Of a stretch of DNA of 62,227 nt, positions 34,820 to 43,453 are shown piece after piece. Origin of the DNA: Ruminococcus sp. (lineage in GTDB: Bacteria; Bacillota; Clostridia; Oscillospirales; Ruminococcaceae). The stretch covers positions 1-62,227 of the forward strand of contig JAFXDK010000035.1 in assembly GCA_017521805.1 (NCBI GenBank), given 5' to 3'. Under the pieces are notes generated by a model. It made no database searches. It was not told the DNA's origin and was given only the letters and a program-made list of their open reading frames with translations. Each line of letters starts with the position of its first letter. Positions within the stretch are counted from its first letter, which is position 1. The position numbers and the translations under genes were made by a program.

Positions 34820-35320
34820 TTATTTTGCTATACGCACATAATATTTATACTCATCCTCATGGTGAATATATCCTTTATTGTTTAGCATTACTTTCAATGA
34901 TGCGGTATTATCTTTATCGCATCGAAGAAATATTTCTTTTTCGGGAATTGTTTTTCTTGCTTCTTCCAATATGAGTTTTAATCCATTGGTTGCATATCCC
35001 ATGCCCCGATATTCAGGTGCAATATAATACCCAATATGCCCTGCACCATTCATGAGAGACTCACAAAGATAATGTCTTAAATGAAATGTCCCGACTATTT
35101 CATTATCATTCCAAAGATAAAATATAGTCTGTGGTACATATCCCTCGGGCAAATGAACTCCTCTTGACTGTTCTATTATCGTATCAAGGACTGTGTTAAA
35201 ATCCTCTCTGCCGATATCGTGATACTCATTGATAAAACTGTCTTCTTCACTCGGAATATCTCGTTGAAACTGCCATTCTTTTTCTATATCTTCAAAATTT
35301 GCTGATTTCAGATATAACAT
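34820..35320 (-). CDS. GNAT-family N-acetyltransferase
   Basis: 166 residues from the ATG at 35320, preceded by GAGGATAATT; upstream in-frame ATGs overlap that site. The acetyl-CoA region reads HIGYYIAPEYRGMGYATNGLKLIL, and DKDNTASLKVMLNNKGY is the usual C-terminal motif of the RimJ-like branch, closest in style to predicted acetyltransferases of amino-sugar or peptide substrates. It is unrelated in detail to the other GNAT gene 2 kb downstream. Confidence 0.88.
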   Translation of the reverse strand: MLYLKSANFEDIEKEWQFQRDIPSEEDSFINEYHDIGREDFNTVLDTIIEQSRGVHLPEGYVPQTIFYLWNDNEIVGTFHLRHYLCESLMNGAGHIGYYIAPEYRGMGYATNGLKLILEEARKTIPEKEIFLRCDKDNTASLKVMLNNKGYIHHEDEYKYYVRIAK

Positions 35321-35368
35321 AATTATCCTCATTTTTCGAATTTTCACCATTGTAAATATTACAAATTA

Positions 35369-36004
35369 TTATGCTAAAGTTGATTTTAAAACATCAACCA
35401 AATCCGACAGCTGTGTCAATACTCCAACAGCATTATCAGCAGTTCCAAAGCCATATGAAGCGTGAATAAACGGGATTCCCGCTTCTGCCGCAGCATCGCA
35501 GTCGCCCTGTGTATCGCCTACATATACACATTTGTCAATTCCCTGACGTTCTATTACAAGACGAATATTTTCGCTTTTGGATTTCCCTGTTTTTCCTGCA
35601 CTTTCAAAATCGCAGAACAAATCAGCAAAACCGCATTGCTCAAGATAAATCTGAATATAGCCATCCTGACAATTGCTGACTATTCCCAATTCATACTCTT
35701 CGGAAAGCTTTTGAAGAATTTCGCGCTCATTTGGATATAGCTGTACTTTATGATTTTGCAGATATATCTGCTCATTATCCGTGCAAAGTTTGATAATCCG
35801 TAGTTGTTCGTCTTTGGACAATTCTGGTAGCATTAATTCCGCTATAGCTTCAATCGTTTTGCCCATATATCCGTGCATATCGTCAACGGTTATCTGTTTT
35901 ATCAGATTTGTCTGTGTGCGGAGACAATCATTCCATGCCTCAGTGCACTGCTGTGATGAATCCCATAACGTACCGTCAAGGTCGAATAAAATAGCTTTTT
36001 TCAT
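35369..36004 (-). CDS. HAD-superfamily phosphatase, phosphoglycolate-phosphatase-like
   Basis: 211 residues. Motif I FDLDGTLWDSS carries the nucleophilic Asp, motif II is GIVSNC, motif III lies in AGKTGKSKSENI, and motif IV is VGDTQGDCDAAAEAG. The helical cap between motifs I and II is of the C1 type used by Gph/PGP-like enzymes. Substrate unknown. GAGGAGAAAAA lies in front of the ATG. It is near the start of the minus-strand run. Confidence 0.87.
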   Translation of the reverse strand: MKKAILFDLDGTLWDSSQQCTEAWNDCLRTQTNLIKQITVDDMHGYMGKTIEAIAELMLPELSKDEQLRIIKLCTDNEQIYLQNHKVQLYPNEREILQKLSEEYELGIVSNCQDGYIQIYLEQCGFADLFCDFESAGKTGKSKSENIRLVIERQGIDKCVYVGDTQGDCDAAAEAGIPFIHASYGFGTADNAVGVLTQLSDLVDVLKSTLA

Positions 36005-36022
36005 TTTTTCTCCTCAATATGC

Positions 36023-36463
36023 TTACTCTGTTATCGTCCCATAATTCCAGTCGATAATACCGCCGAACTCCTTAACATTGGTATATCCCATTTCCGCAAG
36101 TTCAGCGGATGCCAGTTTGCTCCGTCTGCCGCTTCTGCAATAAACAAGTATCAGCTGATTTTTGTCCGTAAGGATTTCAGCCGCCTTTTCGCTGATTTCA
36201 TAATCGGGTATAAGAATCGCTCCGTCTATATGAGCCTCGTTGAACTCCTCAGCAGTACGAACATCAAGGATTATATAGTTTTCCTCGTTGTTCATTAGTG
36301 CTTTTGCTTCTTCATGGGTAATTTGCACATAGGCATCTGCGGCTTCGGTTACACTTTCTATAGTATCAATTTTCTCAGTATTTGTATCTGTAGGCTCATT
36401 ACAGCCGGTTGCAGTCAGAATTCCCATAATTAAAATCACTCCTGAAAAAATTTGTTTTATCAT
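36023..36463 (-). CDS. Rhodanese-like lipoprotein
   Basis: 146 residues from the ATG at 36463; the ATG nine bases earlier directly abuts the AAAGGG ribosome site. The signal peptide ends in a lipobox TATGC, so the protein is anchored outside the membrane. A single rhodanese domain follows, with ILDVRTAEEFNEAHIDGA and the active-site loop YCRSGRRS, where the Cys would carry persulfide. It ends with NVKEFGGIIDWNYG, standard for the family. Sulfur transfer or thiol handling at the cell surface is inferred. Confidence 0.9.
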   Translation of the reverse strand: MIKQIFSGVILIMGILTATGCNEPTDTNTEKIDTIESVTEAADAYVQITHEEAKALMNNEENYIILDVRTAEEFNEAHIDGAILIPDYEISEKAAEILTDKNQLILVYCRSGRRSKLASAELAEMGYTNVKEFGGIIDWNYGTITE

Positions 36464-36587
36464 ACTTTGCATCCCTTTTAACTCATATTATTTACATTAT
36501 ACCAAATTTAGTTTCTAACGTCAATAATATCTTTGAGAATTTTTATAGACAGATTACAAATTGATATTTCAAATTCATAGAAAAATC

Positions 36588-36616
36588 TTGATTTAATTGG
36601 GAATATCTGATATAAT
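36588..36616 (+). promoter_or_regulatory. Promoter of the CotH-dockerin gene
   Basis: TTGATT (36588-36593), 17 bases, TATAAT (36611-36616). Confidence 0.75.
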
Positions 36617-36665
36617 CAAATTAAGGGCAATGTAAAAAACACACATTGCGAGAGGAGAATTAATT

Positions 36666-39296
36666 ATGGAATTTAAAAAACGTTTTATGTCAATGGCTTT
36701 TGCCATGTCAGTAACTGCATCGACGCTTCCAGTAGGCACTCTGACGTCAAATGCAGGTAACACACAGCTTTTCATCAATGAGGTGTGTACGCAGAACAAA
36801 TCATGCCTTTCCGACGGATATGGCGCTTATTCCGACTGGATCGAACTGTACAACAGCGGAACAACTTCAATTGACCTGTCAGGCTACGGATTATCTGACA
36901 AAGCTGCTGAACCTTTACAATGGACTTTTCCGACAGGTACAGTTATAGGCGGCGGAGAGCATATGATTGTTTTTGCCTCAAATCAGGAATCAATGGGCTC
37001 TGAGCTTCATGCCAAATTTGCTTTGAGTAAAAACGGCGAAACAATTGTTTTAAGCACTCCCGACGGAAATATTTTACAGGAAATTACAGTTCCCACACTG
37101 GCTGAGGATTACTCCTACGGACGCACTCCCGACGGAAGTGATGTGTTTGAAATAATGAACGCAACCCCTGCAAATCCGAATAAAATAGTTGCATCTGCAC
37201 CTGTATTTTCCGCTGGCTCGGGATTTTACGGAACAGATTTTTCACTTTCCCTTTCTGTATCTGATAATTCTGAAATATATTATACTACAGACGGAACAAA
37301 TCCCACAACATCGGATACTGCGCAGAAATATAGCTCTGCTATTTCCGTTAGAGACAGAACAAATGAACCGAATATCTACAGCGTATATGCTGAAAATGAA
37401 TACTCTGCTACTTCAATTTCAAGAGGTACAGGCTATCAGAAACCGCCCTTTAACGTGGATAAGGCAACGGTAGTCCGTGCCGTTGCCAAAAACAGCGACG
37501 GTACATTCAGCAACGTTATAAGCCAGACATATTTCATCACATCGGGAGCGCTGGCACAGTATAAGGATATGACGGTTGTTTCACTTGTTACGGACCCCGA
37601 AAATCTCTTTGATCCCGACAAGGGAATTTATGTAACGGGAACACAGTATATCAACTGGAGAAATAGCAGCGATTACAATCCTGCGAAAAGCCCCTGGGAT
37701 AACACAGGTATAAGCAATTTCTTCTCAAAGGGCAGAGATTGGGAGCGTGAGGCTACTATTACATTTATAAAGAACGGAAATACCGTAGTTGAGCAGAATA
37801 TGGGTATACGTATAAAAGGTGCTTCAACGAGAAATACACCGCAGAAAAGCTTTAACCTTTATGCGAGAAGTGAATACGGCGCTTCAAAAATAAACTATCC
37901 TCTTATCGAAAACAACTATGACATTGACGGAAATCTTATAGACAAATATGATTCTGTGTGCCTCCGTTCAGTCAGCGACGAAGCACGTCTCCGTGACGGC
38001 TTTGCGCAGAAACTTGTGTATGAACGCGATGATATTACCAATCAGGATATGGAATCATGTGTCGTGTTCCTCAACGGCGAATATTGGGGACTTTATGAAA
38101 TGACAGAGAAGTTTTCCGATTATTTCATAGAATCAAACTATGGCATACAAAAAGAAAATGTGGGAATGATAAAGAACGGCGAGCTTGAGGAGGGTGACGA
38201 TTATCTTCTTGACGAGTACTACGATTTTATGTATGACTATGCCTCTAAGGATTTGACAAATCCTGTAAATTATCAGGCAGTATGTGATTATATCGACATT
38301 GACAGCTTTATTGAGCACTATGCCGCAGGACTTTATCTCGGTACATACGACTGGCCTAACTATAACTATGGCGTATGGAAAAATACAGGAGAGGCTATTG
38401 ACGGCAACCCCTACAGCGACGGCAAATGGCGTTTTATGTCCTTTGACTACGACTATACAATGGGCGCAACATATGCCGATTTTGGCGGAGTTGAGGGCTA
38501 TGCTTATGACAGTTTCAGACATATGGACAACTCAAAGAAGGACGTTCCTACAAATCTCTTTGTAAATCTGCTGAAAAATAAGGAATTCCGCACTAAATTC
38601 GCCAATGTTTACTGCGATTATGCAAATGAAGTTCTCACAGAACAAAATGGAAATGCAATGGCTGATTTCTATTTGCAGAACTACACAGAGAAGATTTCAA
38701 ACAGTATTCTCCGCTGGTGGGGATTTTACGGCGGTTCAAAGGACAGCAACTACAACTATAACCGTCAGCAGTACACAGAGAAAAATATCCCCGGTATAAG
38801 GCAGTTTTTCAGAGAAAGAGCGTCCTATACTCTTGAAGATATGAAGAATTATCTTGGCATAGGCGGCGATTTACAGACGATTACCCTGAAAACCAACGGC
38901 GGCGGAAAAATTATGATAAACTCAATTATTCCCGATACTTTAAAGGGCAGCTGGAATGGCAAATATTTGTCCACTTGCCCTGTAACTCTTACGGCAATTC
39001 CCGACGACAACGCCTCATTTACAGGCTGGGGCGGTGATGTTTCGGGTACTGATAATACTATTACAGTTACTCTTTCAAAGGCAATGAGTATAACTGCTGA
39101 TTTCGGTGAGAAAAAAGAAGTTAAGGGTGATGTCAACAGCGACGGAAGTTTAACCGTTGCCGACCTTGTAATGCTTGAAAAATGGCTGCTGGGTTCGGGA
39201 AATGTTACCGATTGGCAGGCAGGAGATTTGTGCAAAGACGGTATACTCGATGTGTTTGATATGTGTATTATGAGAGAGGAGATTATCAAGAAATAA
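36666..39296 (+). CDS. Secreted lamin-tail/CotH protein with dockerin
   Basis: 876 residues. The signal peptide (to about 31) is followed by a lamin-tail domain (about 32-175: FINEVCTQNK, YSDWIELYNSG, LSGYGLSDK), a chitobiase/hexosaminidase C-terminal-type domain (about 180-290: IYYTTDGTNPTTSD) and a CotH domain (about 300-620). In the CotH domain MGIRIKGASTRNTPQKSFNL, YEMTEKFSDYF and FDYDYTMG hold the kinase-like residues. A bacterial repeat domain (TGWGGDVSG) and a C-terminal dockerin (DVNSDGSLTVAD, DLCKDGILDVFD) complete it. CotH proteins are unusual protein kinases. Dockerin-bearing CotH proteins occur in ruminococcal cellulosomes, where their role is unknown. Confidence 0.92.
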   Translation: MEFKKRFMSMAFAMSVTASTLPVGTLTSNAGNTQLFINEVCTQNKSCLSDGYGAYSDWIELYNSGTTSIDLSGYGLSDKAAEPLQWTFPTGTVIGGGEHMIVFASNQESMGSELHAKFALSKNGETIVLSTPDGNILQEITVPTLAEDYSYGRTPDGSDVFEIMNATPANPNKIVASAPVFSAGSGFYGTDFSLSLSVSDNSEIYYTTDGTNPTTSDTAQKYSSAISVRDRTNEPNIYSVYAENEYSATSISRGTGYQKPPFNVDKATVVRAVAKNSDGTFSNVISQTYFITSGALAQYKDMTVVSLVTDPENLFDPDKGIYVTGTQYINWRNSSDYNPAKSPWDNTGISNFFSKGRDWEREATITFIKNGNTVVEQNMGIRIKGASTRNTPQKSFNLYARSEYGASKINYPLIENNYDIDGNLIDKYDSVCLRSVSDEARLRDGFAQKLVYERDDITNQDMESCVVFLNGEYWGLYEMTEKFSDYFIESNYGIQKENVGMIKNGELEEGDDYLLDEYYDFMYDYASKDLTNPVNYQAVCDYIDIDSFIEHYAAGLYLGTYDWPNYNYGVWKNTGEAIDGNPYSDGKWRFMSFDYDYTMGATYADFGGVEGYAYDSFRHMDNSKKDVPTNLFVNLLKNKEFRTKFANVYCDYANEVLTEQNGNAMADFYLQNYTEKISNSILRWWGFYGGSKDSNYNYNRQQYTEKNIPGIRQFFRERASYTLEDMKNYLGIGGDLQTITLKTNGGGKIMINSIIPDTLKGSWNGKYLSTCPVTLTAIPDDNASFTGWGGDVSGTDNTITVTLSKAMSITADFGEKKEVKGDVNSDGSLTVADLVMLEKWLLGSGNVTDWQAGDLCKDGILDVFDMCIMREEIIKK

Positions 39297-39303
39297 AAAA
39301 CAC

Positions 39304-39342
39304 ACCGCGCAGAGCAAAATAAATTGCTTTGCGCGGTTTTTT
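39304..39342. terminator. Bidirectional terminator between CotH and DHHW genes
   Basis: ACCGCGCAGAGCAA (39304-39317) and TTGCTTTGCGCGGT (39324-39337) pair over 14 bases with one wobble; T-runs on both strands. Confidence 0.9.
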
Positions 39343-39348
39343 GTTTGA

Positions 39349-40455
39349 TTATTTCATACCAAGACTGTTATTGAGAATCAGCGTGCTGTAAAGAAAAAGC
39401 ACATCTTGATTATAAAATTCCACAAAGCTGCCGATTGCGGCGCTCTGCATATAGCGTATATCCACAAGAGTAATTTTTGAATATTCCTCAACAAGCAGAG
39501 GCGCAAGACTGCTCCCGAAAGAATCGCGGAAAACCACAAGTTCTTTTTCCGTTTTTGCATTGGGATTTTCAATAGTTATAAGTGGATCAGCACCACAGAG
39601 GAACATTTCATAAGGGTCTCTGCCCTGTGCTTTTTCCATGTCGTAAATGCTTTTTTTAACGGGAAGTCCCGTGTTATAGCTTGTTACAATACATTCGTCG
39701 AGGATTGTGTTATTAAGGTAGTAAAGGGTATCAGGCTTTACAGGCAGTGCAAGCTGTCCGTAGTATACGCCGTAAAATTCCTTTTCAAGTTCAAGAGTAA
39801 CATATTCTGCATCAGGATTTACCCCCATTGCCTTTCCGATTGTGACAGCAACATCTGTTATATTTTCCTGCCGCCAGTGAGTATCAGTGCGGTAGTAATC
39901 TTCAATTGAAAGCAGCGGGAATATATCAATATATTCCATATATTCCGTTTTATTTCGCATTTCAGATACAAGTCTTTCATAATCAACAGCAAGTCGATTG
40001 CTTTCCTTTGAAAGAAAATAATGCTTGTCTGGTACAATTGAAAAATATAAGTTTGTTTCAGTATCTTTCAGGAAAGTATCGTAGATATACTGAAAACGTT
40101 CTGCGGCATGATTAAGCATTTCGTCTGAAAGCTGCTTTTCCGCCTTTGCAAGATATCCGTCCTGTACATACAATCCGTTTGTTTCAGACTGTCGGAATAC
40201 GCCAAGCACCGACGCAGATTTTATACCTCTGAAAGTGTCTCGCATTGGGAAATGATCAAGGGCATAGGTTTCAAAATCCGACATGAAGCGTCCAGAAAGG
40301 ACAGTTTCAGCATTTGCTTCTGGAAATTTTGCAAGGACACGGCGTTCACTTTCGGAAAAATCGCTTTTAGTGCCGAATACGCTCCACAGGGAAAATGCGG
40401 AGATAATTGCACCTGCCGTAATTATTGAAGCAAGATTTTTAATATTATATTTCAT
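39349..40455 (-). CDS. DHHW/AlgJ-like protein of polysaccharide O-acetylation
   Basis: 368 residues with one N-terminal membrane helix. DHFPMRD (where DHFP-like motifs mark the family) comes early, and the catalytic segment TDTHWRQENI matches the DHHW/SGNH-like acyltransferases that act outside the cell with an MBOAT partner. A Ser in VFRDSFGSSLAPLL fits the nucleophile position. It is 13 bases behind the MBOAT gene, so the two make an AlgI/AlgJ-type pair that acetylates a wall or capsule polysaccharide. Confidence 0.87.
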   Translation of the reverse strand: MKYNIKNLASIITAGAIISAFSLWSVFGTKSDFSESERRVLAKFPEANAETVLSGRFMSDFETYALDHFPMRDTFRGIKSASVLGVFRQSETNGLYVQDGYLAKAEKQLSDEMLNHAAERFQYIYDTFLKDTETNLYFSIVPDKHYFLSKESNRLAVDYERLVSEMRNKTEYMEYIDIFPLLSIEDYYRTDTHWRQENITDVAVTIGKAMGVNPDAEYVTLELEKEFYGVYYGQLALPVKPDTLYYLNNTILDECIVTSYNTGLPVKKSIYDMEKAQGRDPYEMFLCGADPLITIENPNAKTEKELVVFRDSFGSSLAPLLVEEYSKITLVDIRYMQSAAIGSFVEFYNQDVLFLYSTLILNNSLGMK

Positions 40456-40468
40456 GCTGACACCTCCC

Positions 40469-41863
40469 TCAGAAACGGAAATAAAGGAACGGGTTGAATG
40501 AACCGTCTACAAGATATGCAGTTGCCGCAATAAAAAGCACTGCAATTACTACAGGCTGGAAAACTGCTGTAACTGCTGCAAATTTCTTTTCTGCCATTGT
40601 ATAAAGTTTTTTCGGCAGGGGAGTAGCCCCTATAACAGCGATTACAAGAATAACTGCATAACTCCGCAGATAATAAGCAGTTTCAGCGGTAATAAGCGGA
40701 AGTCCTGCCAAGCCGAACATACCCTTTATGCAGTCGAAAGCAAGTCTGAAATTCGGAGCACCAAAAATTACAAAGCTGACCATTACAGCAAGAAGTACGT
40801 AGAAGTGTCCCACAGCTTTATATTTTGACAGGAATTTGTGCAGATACAGCTTTTCAAGAATGAGGAAGAATGCAAAATAAAGTCCCCATACAATGAAATT
40901 CCAAGCTGCACCATGCCAGAAGCCTGTAAGCATCCATACAACAAAAATATTGCGGAACCATTTAAGCTTTGATACGCGATTGCCGCCAAGTGGAATATAC
41001 ACATAATCGCGGAACCACGAACCGAGAGAAATATGCCACCTGCGCCAGAATTCAGTAATACTTGATGATATATAAGGATAATTGAAATTCTCCATAAAAT
41101 CAAATCCAAGAATTTTGCCAAGACCTACAGCCATATCGCTGTATCCCGAAAAATCAAAATAAATCTGGAGAGAATAAGCGGCTGCATATATCCAGCAGAA
41201 AACAACGGACTGCTGCTTTGAATAGAGAAAAAGGCCTGCAAGCTCACCGAGAATATTAGCAATAAAAATCTTTTTGGAAAGTCCGAATATGAACCGCCTA
41301 ACGCCCTCAGCTGCCTTATCTACGGAATGTGTACGCGAATCAAGCTGTCTGGCAACGTCGGAGTAACGGACAATAGGTCCTGCTATCAGTTGAGGAAACA
41401 TTGTAACATAAGCCGCAAGATTAATAGGATTACGCTGTGCAGGAACAATACCGCGGTATACATCTACAGTATAGCTCAGAATCTGGAATGTGTAAAAGCT
41501 GATTCCGATAGGCAGTGCGAGTTTCAGCAGGGAAATGGAGAGTCTCGTTACAGTGTTGAAATTGGTGATAAAGAAATCGGCATATTTGAAATAACCGAGC
41601 ATACCAAGGCTTATTACACACGAGGCAAGCAGTGTAAGCTTTGCGGCATTTTTTTCCCTGTATTTCTCTATGAGCAGACCGCAGACGTATCCGCAGATTA
41701 CGCTTATAATCATGAGAATAACATATTTCGGCTCACCCCATGCGTAGAATGCAAGACTCGTAAGAAGCAGCACTGTATTTTTCAGCATTTTCGGGACAGC
41801 AAAATAGAGAATCAATACAGCAGGGAAAAAATAATATAAAAATGAAATACTTGAAAAAAGCAT
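40469..41863 (-). CDS. MBOAT-family O-acyltransferase (AlgI/DltB-like)
   Basis: 464 residues with about eleven membrane helices. The conserved family segment FWRRWHISLGSWFRDYVYIP is followed by LTGFWHGAAWNFIVWG, which contains the invariant catalytic His. AGAAGG precedes the ATG. It moves acetyl groups from the cytoplasm across the membrane for use by the DHHW protein encoded next. Which glycan is modified is not visible; no polysaccharide synthesis genes adjoin it. Full length. Confidence 0.95.
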   Translation of the reverse strand: MLFSSISFLYYFFPAVLILYFAVPKMLKNTVLLLTSLAFYAWGEPKYVILMIISVICGYVCGLLIEKYREKNAAKLTLLASCVISLGMLGYFKYADFFITNFNTVTRLSISLLKLALPIGISFYTFQILSYTVDVYRGIVPAQRNPINLAAYVTMFPQLIAGPIVRYSDVARQLDSRTHSVDKAAEGVRRFIFGLSKKIFIANILGELAGLFLYSKQQSVVFCWIYAAAYSLQIYFDFSGYSDMAVGLGKILGFDFMENFNYPYISSSITEFWRRWHISLGSWFRDYVYIPLGGNRVSKLKWFRNIFVVWMLTGFWHGAAWNFIVWGLYFAFFLILEKLYLHKFLSKYKAVGHFYVLLAVMVSFVIFGAPNFRLAFDCIKGMFGLAGLPLITAETAYYLRSYAVILVIAVIGATPLPKKLYTMAEKKFAAVTAVFQPVVIAVLFIAATAYLVDGSFNPFLYFRF

Positions 41864-41883
41864 AAAAAACCTTCTTTCAAAAA

Positions 41884-41905
41884 GGCGGCATCATTAAATG
41901 CCGCC
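41884..41905 (-). terminator. Terminator of the lipoprotein gene
   Basis: GGCGGCAT and ATGCCGCC pair perfectly and, on the minus strand, are followed by TTTTTG. Confidence 0.85.
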
Positions 41906-41918
41906 AATTTAATCATAC

Positions 41919-42560
41919 TTATCCCTCAAGAGACTTAGGGCACATTACGAAGAACACCTTATTGCCTACCTGCTCGCAGATTGTTTCTTCTGCCTCAACG
42001 CAGATATTCCATCTGGGGTCAGCGTTGTCCTTGAGTGTCTGCATAAATGCTGCTGCGTCTGTACCTTCTTCAAGGTCAAATACATATCCCACAAAAGCTA
42101 TAGAACCAATCATGGGAGCAAATGTAACACCCTCCTTGAAGCCTGTGATTTCAGCGTTGCCAAAGCCTGTAAGAAGCCCCTGTTCAACGGGCATTGTAAC
42201 AGGTCCGAAAAGAATTGCAGGATTTGTCATAAGCCCGTCAGCAATTTCCTGAGCTGTAGTTGCCTCATTAGCGGCACGCTCTGTGAAGTCAGCAAGGAGG
42301 ATTTCGCCTAATGTTCCCTCAGCTGATACATTACTATCAGTTTTATTATTATCGGGAGTCTCCTCGGGCTGTTCATGAACTGCAGGTGTTTCTGTTTCCA
42401 CCTCAGCATCTGTAGGAGCCTCAGTTTCTACCTCTGTGGGAGCTTCTGTAACTGCCTCAGTCGGCGCAGGAGCAGGCTCAGAAGGTTTCTTTTCGTTTCC
42501 ACAAGCAGTCATGCTTACAATCATTGCGGTTGCTATAAGAGTTGAGAACAATTTTTTCAT
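41919..42560 (-). CDS. Lipoprotein of unknown function
   Basis: 213 residues. The signal peptide ends in a lipobox, SMTACGN, with the acylated Cys near residue 20. A 60-residue acidic linker rich in Thr, Glu, Pro and Ala (EAPTEVETEAPTDAEVE) leads to a folded domain of about 120 residues. That domain holds EEGTDAAAFMQTLKDNADPRWN and ends CEQVGNKVFFVMCPKS. I do not recognise it beyond a resemblance to short uncharacterised domains of Clostridia lipoproteins. It has its own terminator, so it is transcribed apart from the MBOAT gene. AAAAGGAG precedes the ATG. Confidence 0.85.
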   Translation of the reverse strand: MKKLFSTLIATAMIVSMTACGNEKKPSEPAPAPTEAVTEAPTEVETEAPTDAEVETETPAVHEQPEETPDNNKTDSNVSAEGTLGEILLADFTERAANEATTAQEIADGLMTNPAILFGPVTMPVEQGLLTGFGNAEITGFKEGVTFAPMIGSIAFVGYVFDLEEGTDAAAFMQTLKDNADPRWNICVEAEETICEQVGNKVFFVMCPKSLEG

Positions 42561-42763
42561 TTAAAAATCTCCTTTTAAAGTATGATAACATTATTATATC
42601 ATATTTCAGAAAAAAATCAAGGTATTGTAGTTAGATTTAATTTATATATACCAATTTGAATTGTATATAACAATCAGTATAAGTCGGTGATTTATGTCTA
42701 CTTTTATTTTACACTAAAGTTTTGCATTTCACAGCTCACTTTATGCAGCTTACCGGAAATCCC

Positions 42764-42792
42764 TTGAAGTTATTTTGCAGATATGATATAAT
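42764..42792 (+). promoter_or_regulatory. Promoter in front of the ABC ATPase remnant
   Basis: TTGAAG (42764-42769), 17 bases, TATAAT (42787-42792), followed by AAAGGAT and an ATG. Confidence 0.65.
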
Positions 42793-42821
42793 ACAATTGT
42801 AGTTACCGAAAGGATAAAAAT

Positions 42822-43453
42822 ATGAATATTATAAAAATTGATGGTCTTACAAAAAATATGATAGCCTAACTGCTGTAAACAACATTTCCTTTTCCGTACA
42901 GAAAGGGGAATTGCTGGGATTTCTCGGTGTAAATGGTGCCGGTAAATCCACAACTATAAACATGCTTTCAACTCTTATCCGCTCTGATAACGGAACTACT
43001 CATTACATGGAAGAAGCTGCACAGGCTGGCAGAATCATTATTATCAGCAAAGGCAATATAATAGCTGAGGGTACGCCAAACGAACTGAAAACACGATATG
43101 CCGCAGATTCTCTCCGTATTTACTGCAACAGCCAGAAAATCCCAATATTGAAAAGCCGTTTTTCTACAGCAAAGGAAACGGATAACGGCATAAATCTGAT
43201 AATTTCTACAACAATGGAAGCATTGCCCATACTCGACGAAATTAAAGACATAATCAACGGATTTGAAGTAATACAGGGCACTATGGACGATGTATATCAG
43301 AATTTATTAAATATTTCTGTTTTATCACAACAAAGACAAAAAATAAACAAAAACATCGGTAAGGTAACATTTTACTTCACCGATGTTTTGCTTTATTGTT
43401 TAGAGATTTCCTATAGTTACAATGTGAATTTGGGCATGGGCTCTATTTTGTGA
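42822..43453 (+). pseudogene. Decayed ABC transporter ATPase: frameshift plus internal deletion
   Basis: From the ATG at 42822 the frame reads MNIIKIDGLTK and hits a stop within 16 codons. Adding one A to the A6 run at 42851-42856 restores TKKYDSLTAVNNISFSVQKGE and leads into Walker A, GVNGAGKST. Then SDNG is joined directly to TTHYMEEA. In intact homologues about 100 residues with the signature and Walker B lie between these points, so an in-frame deletion has removed the catalytic core. The C-terminal part (GRIIIISKGNIIAEGTPNELK) is still readable, and the frame runs on through a terminator. No permease gene remains beside it. Confidence 0.85.
43349..43390. terminator. Terminator between ABC remnant and NAD operon
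   Basis: ACATCGGT (43353-43360) and ACCGATGT (43379-43386), extended by a partly paired inner stem and flanked by A and T runs, can serve both strands. Confidence 0.8.
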
